This document shows positions 57,327-64,000 of a DNA stretch of 64,000 nt, piece by piece. The notes beneath the pieces are model-generated. The model had not been told where the DNA came from and ran no database searches. It saw only the letters and a program-made list of their open reading frames with translations. Location: positions 248,001 to 312,000 of the forward strand of contig NZ_JAAATY010000006.1 of the NCBI RefSeq assembly GCF_013280595.1, written 5' to 3'. How positions within the stretch are numbered: the stretch's first letter is position 1; each line of letters opens with the position of its first letter. Position numbers and translations under genes: made by a program. Source of the DNA: Kibdelosporangium persicum. Its GTDB lineage: Bacteria; Actinomycetota; Actinomycetes; Mycobacteriales; Pseudonocardiaceae.

Positions 57327-57866
57327 TCAGAACCGCAGGGCCAGCACGGACACCGCCGCGGGCACCGCGAAGTTCAGCAGCAGGATCGGGATCTCCTCGC
57401 CGACGCCGTAGCCCGCGACGATCACCCCGACCAGGAGGTTGGCCAGGCAGAACAGGAACCACAGCGGCATGAAGACCAGCGCCGCCGTGCCGCTCGGTTT
57501 CGCCGTCAGCAGGCCGCTCAACACGCGGATGGCCGCCCACAGCAGCACACCCGCGCCGAGCACGAACGCGGTCCGTCCACTGAGGATCAGCGGGCCGCCT
57601 GCCCACCACCGCGCGCTGGCCAGCCAGCCGACGCCCGCGACGGCCGCGGGAATGCCGAAGACCGCCGCCATCACCGCGGCCTCCTCGCCGATCTTGTACC
57701 CGGCCGCGAACACGCCGACCGCGGCGTTCACCGTGGCGACCGCGTACCACAGCGGCCAGAACACGATCGCCGCGATCGCACCGACCGGCGCCGTGAACAA
57801 GGCGACCAGCACGAACAGCGAGACGTACAGCAGGACCCCGGCGAGCAGGAAACGAGGCAGGCGCAC
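57327..57866 (-). CDS. Hypothetical membrane protein, 179 aa
   Basis: Six or more hydrophobic segments (FLLAGVLLYVSLFVLVALFTAPVGAIAAIVFWPLWY, AAVMAAVFGIPAAVAGVGWLA, FVLGAGVLLWAAIRVLSGLL, ALVFMPLWFLFCLANLLVGVIVAGYGVGEE, PILLLNFAVPAAVSVLAL). Two similar segments, WPLWYAVATVNAAVGVFAAGYKIGEEAAV and MPLWFLFCLANLLVGVIVAGYGVGEEIPI, show an internal duplication of about 100 residues. No family recognised. GTG start, one base from the stop of the SnoaL-like gene. Confidence 0.8.
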   Translation of the reverse strand: MRLPRFLLAGVLLYVSLFVLVALFTAPVGAIAAIVFWPLWYAVATVNAAVGVFAAGYKIGEEAAVMAAVFGIPAAVAGVGWLASARWWAGGPLILSGRTAFVLGAGVLLWAAIRVLSGLLTAKPSGTAALVFMPLWFLFCLANLLVGVIVAGYGVGEEIPILLLNFAVPAAVSVLALRF

Positions 57867-57867
57867 G

Positions 57868-58197
57868 TCAGGCCCGGATGGTCATCCGGGCGACCTTGTC
57901 CCCCTCGACCCGGAAGGAGAAGTGACTCGGGCCGTGGAAGCCGTCGCCGCCGACCTGCGCGGTGACCACCGTCTCGCCGTCCCGCTCGTCGACCTCGGTC
58001 ACGTCGAGACTGACCTTCTTTCCGATGAACTCGTTGTCGCTCCACTCGGTGATCCGCTGGGCGCCGCGGAACTCGCGCCCCCAGTCGTCCACCACACCGT
58101 CCTCGGTGAAGCACGCCAGGAACGCGGCGAGGTCGTTCTTGTTGGCGGCGTCGATCGCCGCGCGCACAACTGGATCCATGGTCACGCGTGACAGCAT
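57868..58197 (-). CDS. SnoaL-like/NTF2-fold protein
   Basis: 109-aa small protein with the NTF2-like pattern: VRAAIDAANKNDLAAFLACFTEDGVVDDWGREFRGAQRITEWSDNEFIGKKVSLDVTEVDE and a beta-rich end HFSFRVEGDKVARMTI. No catalytic Asp of snoaL cyclases is obvious. Candidate starts are ATG 58197 (AGGG upstream) and ATG 58179. It is followed by the membrane protein after 1 bp, so they probably form an operon. Confidence 0.85.
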   Translation of the reverse strand: MLSRVTMDPVVRAAIDAANKNDLAAFLACFTEDGVVDDWGREFRGAQRITEWSDNEFIGKKVSLDVTEVDERDGETVVTAQVGGDGFHGPSHFSFRVEGDKVARMTIRA

Positions 58198-58371
58198 GAA
58201 CCCTGGCGGCGCGGCACGCATCCCGGGTGGCGCCGTTTCGCCTCGCGTGAACTCGCCGAATGCGGGCGATAAGAATTCTGTCCACTCGTGTCGATTGTCA
58301 CCGCGACACCAATTCTGCCAGTATGGGAAGGTATTGCCACTCGTCAACCCCTGCAGGCGAGGTGTACTTCC

Positions 58372-59475
58372 ATGCGCGTTGGAATCGTTCTGACGATCGC
58401 GTTGACCGCTTCTCTCACAATAAGCGGACTTAGTTCGTATGCCAGTCAAACTAACTGGACTGAGGGCGAGCTCAAGTCGTTGAACCAACGGCCGTTGGTC
58501 ACCGCGGCCGAAGTGCTGCGCGGCGCGGCCGCCGACCATCCCGGTTTCGCCGGAATCACTTTGGCGGACAAGGAGGTCATGCTCTGGTGGAAGGGCGGCG
58601 TACCCCGCTCGATCAGCGAGGTCGTGCGGCGGGCGTCGGTCCAGGCGCCGGTCCGCGTGGCACCGGCCGCCCATTCCCAACGGGAGCTGACCGCGGCCGC
58701 GAAAAAGCTCGAAACATGGCGCAAGGAACATCCCGAGTCCGGCGTTTACGGCGTCAAAAACCCGGGCGACGGCAGCGGACTCGTCCTCGCCGCATATCCC
58801 GGGGTGCTGACGAACTCGGCGGCGATCCCGTCCGAAGTGCCGATCCGGGTCGTGCACGAGGAACCGATGACGACGAAGTCCCGGAAGGACGACGCGCCGC
58901 CGTGGAAAGGCGGAGCGGGCATCTGGAACCAGACCAACAGCACGATCTGCACCTCCGGATTCGGAGTGCGCAACGGCTCGGGCGCGCGGTTCGTGCTGTC
59001 GGCCGAGCACTGCGGGCAGAGCGGCCACCGGATCGCCGACCGCACCGGGCAGTTCATCGGCAACGTCGGCTCGACACGCGACGACCACGACATCTCGGTG
59101 ATCCCGACGTCCAGTTCGACCAACCAGATGTACGTCGGCAACGGCGACAGCAACTCGACGGTGACCGTGACCAACTGGGGTCACGTGTTCGTCGGCCAGA
59201 TGCTCTGCCAGTCCGGCGTGACCAGCGCGGAGCAGACCGGCGGCCCGGTCTGCAACCTGAAGGTGATCTTCTTCTGGCAGGACGCCGAGGACCTCGTCGA
59301 GGCCGAGCAGACGCAGGGCCAGCCAGCCGCCCGCGGCGGTGACAGCGGCGGATCGGTCTACTCGCACACGTCCGGCGGCGTGATCGCCAACGGCACCGTC
59401 ACCCGCGCGGCCGGAGCACGCCTCGGCTTCCAGGACTTCGCCACCGCGAACCGGGACTTCGGGATCTTCATCTAG
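58372..59475 (+). CDS. Secreted trypsin-like (S1) serine protease
   Basis: 367-aa secreted protease with signal peptide (VGIVLTIALTASLTISGLSSYA, 3-25), a pro-region to about 180, then a chymotrypsin-fold domain with His213 (VLSAEHCG), Asp240 (DDHDISVI) and Ser325 (RGGDSGGSVY). The pro-region and catalytic domain resemble the S1E streptogrisin/alpha-lytic group. Cysteines in TICTSG and AEHCG can bridge, as can CQSG and VCNL. The ATG is preceded by GCGAGGTG. It ends just before a 22-bp repeat array. Confidence 0.9.
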   Translation: MRVGIVLTIALTASLTISGLSSYASQTNWTEGELKSLNQRPLVTAAEVLRGAAADHPGFAGITLADKEVMLWWKGGVPRSISEVVRRASVQAPVRVAPAAHSQRELTAAAKKLETWRKEHPESGVYGVKNPGDGSGLVLAAYPGVLTNSAAIPSEVPIRVVHEEPMTTKSRKDDAPPWKGGAGIWNQTNSTICTSGFGVRNGSGARFVLSAEHCGQSGHRIADRTGQFIGNVGSTRDDHDISVIPTSSSTNQMYVGNGDSNSTVTVTNWGHVFVGQMLCQSGVTSAEQTGGPVCNLKVIFFWQDAEDLVEAEQTQGQPAARGGDSGGSVYSHTSGGVIANGTVTRAAGARLGFQDFATANRDFGIFI

Positions 59476-59494
59476 GCGCGTGTCCACCGGCTCC

Positions 59495-59602
59495 GGCATG
59501 GCGAGGTGAGCTGGCGAGCGGCGCAGCGAACTCGCGGTGCCGCACAGTGCAACTCAGGGTGCCGGAGTGGTGGACACGGGGTGTCGGAAAGGTGGACACG
59601 GG
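59495..59602. repeat. 22-bp tandem repeat array (locus B)
   Basis: Three forward copies at 59537-59558, 59559-59580 and 59581-59602 (GTGCCGGAGTGGTGGACA plus CGGG is the central copy). One diverged reverse copy, GTGTCCACCGGCTCCGGCAT, lies near 59480-59499. The reverse copy reads ATGCCGGAGCCGGTGGACAC on the other strand, matching locus A. It occupies the gap between the S1 protease and the convergent PGPGW gene. Confidence 0.85.
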
Positions 59603-59619
59603 AGGAGGGGCCCTGGGTG

Positions 59620-60021
59620 CTACCTGGGGCTCTTCCTTTTCGCCTGGACCTTGCGGTAGCTCCAGCCGAGCAGGACGAACAGCACGATCCCGGACAGGAT
59701 CAGGCTCGATCCCGTGCTCCAGCCGCTGAGCGGCAGTGCGTCGACCGTGCCCCAGACGATGCCCGCCGCGATCAACGACAGGCCGGCCAGCACCGACCAG
59801 GCGATCCGCAACGGCGTCGACACGCTGTCCTCGGCCGCCTTCATCGCTCGGTCACGGACCGGGTCGACGTACTTCTCCAGCGTGGGGAACTCCCCCGCCA
59901 GGATCAGCAGCCCGGCCAGCACGAGCAACAGGCCCGGTCCCGGCAACACCAGGAGCGCCGCGCCCACGAGCACAAGCGCGCCCCCGACGATCGTCAAGGT
60001 CACCCGTTTCACCGCTGCCAC
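59620..60021 (-). CDS. PGPGW/TIGR02611-type membrane protein
   Basis: 133-aa membrane protein. The first helix carries the family motif VLPGPGLLLVLAGLLILAGEFP, matching the PGPGW family in which the final W is often replaced. Two further helices (IAWSVLAGLSLIAAGIVWGTV and LILSGIVLFVLLGW) follow. The C-terminus is basic (SYRKVQAKRKSPR). Function unknown. Confidence 0.87.
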   Translation of the reverse strand: MAAVKRVTLTIVGGALVLVGAALLVLPGPGLLLVLAGLLILAGEFPTLEKYVDPVRDRAMKAAEDSVSTPLRIAWSVLAGLSLIAAGIVWGTVDALPLSGWSTGSSLILSGIVLFVLLGWSYRKVQAKRKSPR

Positions 60022-60139
60022 GCCACGATTCTCCTATCCGCGGCGCGGATCCGCATGCTGGATTACCGCGTTTCCCACGCCATTCGAAGGTAGTCGATTT
60101 CGAATAACGTGGAGCCGCAATTGACGCTTCAGCCTGGGA

Positions 60140-60523
60140 TCACTCTGCCGCCACATAAACCCATTGCCCGTTCTCACGGGAGAAGGTGCTGTTCTCGTGC
60201 ATGACGTCCGCACGGCCGTTCGTCTGGTAGTGCGCGTGGAACTCGACCGTGCCGACCTTGTGGAACGGGCTGCCGCCGGTCGTGCCAACAATCTCCAGGC
60301 GCGTCCAGCGCAGCGCCGGATCGAACGCGACCGTCTTGGGGCGTGTGGTCGAGTGCCACGTCCTGAGCAGATAGTCCTTGTCTCCGACGGCGTACGCGCT
60401 GAAGCGGGACCGCATCAGTTGTTCAGCCGTGCTCGCCGTCGCCTTTCCACGGTGCAACACGCCGCAACAGTCGTCGTAGGACTTGCCTGGATCACACGGG
60501 CACGATGCTGGCACGCCCGACAT
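60140..60523 (-). CDS. YchJ family (UPF0225, SEC-C motif) protein
   Basis: 127-aa protein with the N-terminal SEC-C-like metal motif CPCDPGKSYDDCCGVLHRG, followed by the YchJ domain with LMRSRFSAYAVGDKDYLLRTWHSTTRP and NGRADVMHENSTFSRENGQWVYV. ATG 60523 gives the canonical start close to the cysteine motif. Function of YchJ is not established. Divergent from the LRV-repeat gene. Confidence 0.93.
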   Translation of the reverse strand: MSGVPASCPCDPGKSYDDCCGVLHRGKATASTAEQLMRSRFSAYAVGDKDYLLRTWHSTTRPKTVAFDPALRWTRLEIVGTTGGSPFHKVGTVEFHAHYQTNGRADVMHENSTFSRENGQWVYVAAE

Positions 60524-60633
60524 GCTAGTACGAATGGCGGTTGCCTCTGGGCAAGGCCACGGGCATTCTGAAATGTTCCGCATGGGGCGGACCCGGCCGA
60601 CCGGCCGGCATCCACCGGGCGGAGGCGAAAAAC

Positions 60634-61503
60634 TTGGCCGACGAGGACCGATACCTCGCACACCTCTGCGGACTGGCGGACAACCCGAATCTGCCGGAGC
60701 ACCTGCTGGACAAACTGGTCGCGGTGACCAGCGGTGAACTCGACGCCGGAGAGGACCTGTTCGGCGTGCCCAGAACCGAGGTACCCGAGATGGCCGACGC
60801 GCCGGCCATCGAGTCGACCGGCGAGGTGCTGGCCCGCCGGACCGACCTGCCCGAGTGGGTCTACCACCAGCTCGCGACCGACAAACGGCTCTGGGTCCGG
60901 CTGTACCTGGCCCGCAACCCGGCCGTCCCGGAAGGTCTGCTGTGGACACTCGCGGACGACCGCGCCGTCCGTCCCGAACTGGCCTGGAACCCGGTCGTGC
61001 CGGTCGAACTGCTGGCCGAGATCGCCACCACGGCCGACCTGCCCCCGGTCCTGTTGCCCCGCGTCGCGGCGGCGAACCCGGCGGAACTGCGCAGCCTCGC
61101 CGCGTCCCCGTCCTGGCAGGTGCGTGCCTTGGTCGGGCTGCACGACAACCTGCCCCGTGACGTGGTCGACCGGCTCATCGCCGACCCCGACCTGCCCGTG
61201 GTGCAGGCGCTCGTCGCCGCCAAGAACCCCCGCTGCTCCCCCGCGCTGCTGCACTCGCTCGCCCGGCGGGCCGAGGCCGTGTGCCCGCAGATCGCCCAAC
61301 ACCCGAACACCGACGCCGACACGTTGATGCTGTGCCTCCGGGTTCCGGCCGCCCGCCGGCACGCCGCCCGGCACCCGAACCTCCCCCCGGACGTCGCCAC
61401 CGGACTGCTGGACGACCCGGACCTGCTCGTGGCGGAGGCCGCGGCCGCGAACCCCGCCCTGCCCCGCAAGATCATGGAGGCCGTACTGGCCGAATGCCTT
61501 TGA
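60634..61503 (+). CDS. LRV (leucine-rich repeat variant) protein
   Basis: 289-aa helical repeat protein. The first 60 residues precede about nine repeats of roughly 23-26 aa with a LARNPAVPEGLLWTLADD-like core (LAWNPVVPVELLAEIATT, VAAKNPRCSPALLHSLARR, AARHPNLPPDVATGLLDD, AAANPALPRKIMEAVLAE). The TTG at 60634 has GGAGG 8 nt upstream and is chosen over a TTG at 60541 without one. Such proteins are scaffolds for protein interaction; the partner is not known. Downstream is a PH-like protein. Confidence 0.85.
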   Translation: MADEDRYLAHLCGLADNPNLPEHLLDKLVAVTSGELDAGEDLFGVPRTEVPEMADAPAIESTGEVLARRTDLPEWVYHQLATDKRLWVRLYLARNPAVPEGLLWTLADDRAVRPELAWNPVVPVELLAEIATTADLPPVLLPRVAAANPAELRSLAASPSWQVRALVGLHDNLPRDVVDRLIADPDLPVVQALVAAKNPRCSPALLHSLARRAEAVCPQIAQHPNTDADTLMLCLRVPAARRHAARHPNLPPDVATGLLDDPDLLVAEAAAANPALPRKIMEAVLAECL

Positions 61504-61557
61504 TCCGCTCGTCAGGCCGTCCGCGCGGCCGAAGGCGTGATCGCTAGGCTGTGCGCA

Positions 61558-61932
61558 GTGATCGACTTTCAGAAGAACGCCGTCTTCAAGCTCACCCCGG
61601 CCCGGGTGGAGAACGTCGGGCCCGAGGTCGCGCCGCTCATCATCCCCGGTGAGCAGATCGTCCTGGCCTTCAAGACCGTCCGGGACTTCGTGGTGTTCAC
61701 GACCAAACGGCTGATCGCCGTGAACGTCCAGGGCATGACCGGCAAGAAACGTGACTTCACCTCCCTGCCGTACAGCAAGATCCAGGCGTTCTCGATCGAG
61801 ACGGCCGGCACCTTCGACCTGGACGCCGAACTTGACCTGTGGTTCAGCGGGCTGGGCATGGTCCGCCTGGAGTTCCGGGGCGGCGCCGACATCCGGCAGA
61901 TCGGCCACCTGGTCGCGACCCACGCGCTGTGA
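61558..61932 (+). CDS. PH domain-like protein (bPH_1 type)
   Basis: 124-aa single-domain protein with bacterial PH-domain features: LIIPGEQIVLAFKTVRDFVVFTTKRLIAVNVQGMTGKKRDFTSLPYSKIQAFSIETAGTFDLDAELDLWFSG. GTG start at 61558. No membrane segment. Function unknown; such proteins may act in stress or lipid contact. Could be co-transcribed with the LRV gene, 54 bp upstream. Confidence 0.9.
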   Translation: MIDFQKNAVFKLTPARVENVGPEVAPLIIPGEQIVLAFKTVRDFVVFTTKRLIAVNVQGMTGKKRDFTSLPYSKIQAFSIETAGTFDLDAELDLWFSGLGMVRLEFRGGADIRQIGHLVATHAL

Positions 61933-61969
61933 CGGGAATAGTCACCTGATTTGACTTGTTGCGGCGGCC

Positions 61970-63001
61970 ATGGAGCTTGGCATCTACAGTTTCGGCGACC
62001 GCACGCCCGACCCGGTCACCGGCGAGCAGGTCTCGGTCGCCGACACGCTCGCGCAGACCCTTGAACGGATCAAGCTGGCCGAGCAGGTCGGGCTGTCGTT
62101 CTACGGTCTCGGCGAGCACCACCTCGACAAGTACGCCATCTCCAATCCGGGCACCGTGCTCGCCGCGGCCGCGAGCATCACCGAGACGATCACGCTTTCC
62201 AGCGCTGTGACCGTGCTGAGCACCGAGGATCCGGTGCGGGTCTACCAGCAGTTCACCACGCTGGACCAGCTCAGCCGGGGACGTGCCGAACTGCTCGCCG
62301 GGCGCGGGTCGTTCACCGAGTCGTTCCCGCTGTTCGGCGCGAGCCTGGAGGACTAGGACGAGCTCTTCGAGGAGAAGCTCGCCCTGCTGCTGCACCTGGA
62401 CCGTGAGGACCCAATCACGTGGGAGGGCAGGTTCCGGGCGCCGCTGGACAACGTCCGGGTGCTGCCCCGGCCGTACCACCGCAGGCTGCGGATCTCCGTC
62501 GGCACGGGCGGCAACCCCGAGTCGTCCGTCCGGACCGGGCTGCTGGGGCTTCCTGTCGTCTACGCGGTCATCGGCGGCCAGCCCGAGCGGTTCAAGCCGT
62601 TGGTCGACCTGTACCGCCGGGCGGGCGAGGCCGGTGAGCACGCGCCGGAGGACCTGCACGTCACCATGGGCGGTGTCGGGCTGATCGCGAAGAACTCGCA
62701 GGACGCCAAGGAGACGTTCTTCCCGTACTGGATGGAGACCATGCGGTACGGGTCCGAAGCGCGCGGCTGGCCGCTGCCGACCCGCGCGCACTACGACGAG
62801 TACACGCGCGACGCCAACTCGCTGCTGGTGGGCAGTCCGCAGGAGATCGCCGACCGGTTGATCACCGTCGGCAAGCTCGTCGGCGCCGACCGGTACGCCA
62901 TGCAGATGGACTGGTCGGGCGTGCCGCATCCGGTTGTGATGAACGCCATCGAACTACTCGGCACCGAGGTGCTTCCCCAGGTGCGCAAGGAATTCAGCTG
63001 A
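61970..63001 (+). pseudogene. LLM class oxidoreductase interrupted by in-frame TAG
   Basis: A 343-codon flavin-dependent LLM gene, fully in frame, except for one TAG at 62354-62356 (codon 129) between GASLED and DELFEEKLALLLHLDRED. Relatives have Tyr at this point (EDYDELF), so TAC to TAG is the likely change. Before it: [29 protein letters not shown] and [23 protein letters not shown]; after it: RLRISVGTGGNPESSVRTGLLGLPVVYAV. The remaining sequence shows no other damage and normal codon bias, so the mutation is recent or a sequence error. Confidence 0.87.
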
Positions 63002-63058
63002 GGACGGACGGCGGAAAAGGTTTGGACCAGTCGGCGCCCGGCGGGTGAGGATGATCGG

Positions 63059-64000
63059 GTGACTACCGCGAGCGCCGTCCGACCCTCGCTCAACATCCGA
63101 TCCCTCCTCCCCCTCGCCTCGGTCAGCCTGTTCGTCGGCACCGCCATGTCGCTGAGCATGCCGTTCATGGCGCTGTTCATCACCGACGAGCTACGCGCCG
63201 GCCCTGCCGCACTCGGCGTCTTCATGTTCGCGTCGCCCATGGCCGGACTCGTCATCGGCACGCTGCTCGGGCGGTGGTCCGACTCCCGGGCGATCCGGCG
63301 CAACCTGCTCGTCGCCGGTGGAGCGGCCGGGACGGCCGGCTTCGCGGTCTTCACGGTCGTCCGCGAGTACTGGCTGCTGCTGATCGTCTCGATCACGTTG
63401 CTGGCCATCGCCGGATCGGTGCTCTCGCAGATGTTCGCCTACGCGCACCAGTTCATGGAACGCACGAACGCCGGAAAAGCACCTTTCGCCGTCAGCATCC
63501 TGCGGACGGTGCTCTCGCTGGCCTGGGTCGGCGGTCCGCCCCTGGGCGCGGTGATCGTGTCCAAGGCCAGCTTCGAAGGGCTGTTCATCGCCTCGGCCGC
63601 GTTCTACCTGGCCGTGGCGTTGGTGACGGTCCGGCTGCCCGAACTGGGCGTGACGCACACGGCCACGGAGGACAACATCGAGCGCGGAGCGCTGCGCCGT
63701 CAGATGAGCCTGGCGATCGTCGGGTTCGTTCTGCTGCAAGGCGGTTCCGCGTTGGGGGTGAACGCGATGCCGTTGTTCATCACCGACGTGCTGCACGGCT
63801 CGCCCGGTGACGCCGGGCTCGTGCTGGGCCTGTGCGCGGCGCTGGAGATCCCGTTGATCCTGTGGTTCGGCACGCTGGCCACCAAGTACGACCAGCACCT
63901 GATCATCCTGCTCGGCGCGTCGGTCGCGCTGGCGTACCAGGGCATCATGCTGGCCACCACCGCGGTCTGGCAGATCGCCGCGGCACAGGTGCTCAGCGCC
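63059..64000 (+). CDS. MFS sugar efflux-type transporter (cut by the right edge)
   Basis: The first 314 residues of an MFS permease related to SetB/sugar efflux transporters. It begins VTTASAVRPSLNIRSLLPLASVSLFVGTAMSLSMPFMALFITDE. Motif A is GRWSDSRAIRRNLLVAGG, and about nine helices are complete before the edge. GTG at 63059 has GAGG about 10 nt upstream. The C-terminus lies outside the window. The substrate is not certain. Confidence 0.85.
   Translation, partial: MTTASAVRPSLNIRSLLPLASVSLFVGTAMSLSMPFMALFITDELRAGPAALGVFMFASPMAGLVIGTLLGRWSDSRAIRRNLLVAGGAAGTAGFAVFTVVREYWLLLIVSITLLAIAGSVLSQMFAYAHQFMERTNAGKAPFAVSILRTVLSLAWVGGPPLGAVIVSKASFEGLFIASAAFYLAVALVTVRLPELGVTHTATEDNIERGALRRQMSLAIVGFVLLQGGSALGVNAMPLFITDVLHGSPGDAGLVLGLCAALEIPLILWFGTLATKYDQHLIILLGASVALAYQGIMLATTAVWQIAAAQVLSA

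Noticed and set aside
60415-61923. 502-codon minus-strand frame across the LRV and PH genes
   Set aside because: It shows no domain, spans two real genes and their gap, and has codon bias of a shadow frame.
62354-62356. Pyrrolysine or stop-codon readthrough at the TAG in the LLM gene
   Set aside because: No pylT/pylS or readthrough context is visible, and relatives carry an ordinary Tyr here, so a mutation is simpler.
1-64000. A biosynthetic gene cluster or prophage
   Set aside because: Regulators, exporters and oxidoreductases are scattered in small regulator-target pairs, with no PKS, NRPS, terpene synthase, RiPP, integrase or capsid genes.

Overview
This 64 kb window is GC-rich, with strong G/C preference at third codon positions, frequent GTG and TTG starts, and many genes joined by ATGA or GTGA overlaps. 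Its families are typical of filamentous actinomycetes: a split Ppm1/Lnt pair, XRE-DUF5753 regulators with DUF397, an orphan DUF742 protein, F420/FMN LLM oxidoreductases, TIGR02611/PGPGW proteins and DHA2 exporters. Gene content points to a Pseudonocardiales-like genome (Amycolatopsis, Kibdelosporangium or Lentzea type); genus is inference. No rRNA, tRNA, CRISPR array, transposase or phage genes were seen.

Region by region. 1-5.7 kb: a lipoprotein/mannolipid operon (lnt, ppm1, then a CysK-like PLP enzyme cut by the left edge), a Cys/Met PLP lyase, a divergent PPOX/MarR pair with a clear double operator, and a 2OG-Fe(II) oxygenase. 5.8-12.6 kb: a lysine-fermentation-type locus, kdd-amidohydrolase-kamD-kamE-kal on minus with kamA divergent. 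Every minus-strand junction has ATGA geometry, and kce is absent. 12.7-16.6 kb: an ABC-2 exporter and a two-component system. 16.8-20.7 kb: a YeiH permease, PpiB, and a TetR/DHA2-MFS pair with an operator. 20.8-25.9 kb: an XRE/TPR-like regulator, a four-codon ORF with a strong ribosome site, an unrecognised 317-aa protein, and an MBL-fold/FAD-monooxygenase pair. 26.4-34.9 kb: four consecutive secreted proteins. They are a Tat small laccase, a ThuA/discoidin/GSDH/PKD/DUF1080 protein, a cupredoxin with six Ig-like repeats, and a secreted repetitive protein. The second and third share a C-terminal module that I do not recognise.

34.9-44.9 kb: regulator/target pairs (TetR with LLM and hydrolase; MmyB-type XRE with SDR; TetR with NmrA-type reductase), a serine esterase, a DASS carboxylate transporter, a helical hypothetical and a GNAT. 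44.9-47 kb: DUF397 and two XRE-DUF5753 regulators. 47-56.3 kb: a large secreted subtilase, an alpha/beta hydrolase lacking its nucleophile serine, a PaaI/MarR pair around a 24-bp perfect palindrome, a second DHA2 MFS, a lipoprotein and an SGNH hydrolase. 56.5-64 kb: orphan DUF742, membrane and SnoaL-like proteins, an S1 protease, a PGPGW protein, a YchJ protein, an LRV-repeat protein, a PH-like protein, an LLM gene broken by one in-frame TAG, and an MFS gene cut by the right edge.

Two non-coding families stand out. A 46-48 bp palindrome with core CTCGTGAGTGTTTATC occurs four times between 2.8 and 26 kb, always at gene 3' ends, and supplies the stop codon of one gene and probably of a gene remnant. 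A 22-bp tandem repeat, present in both orientations, fills two intergenic gaps between convergent genes at 52.8 and 59.5 kb.
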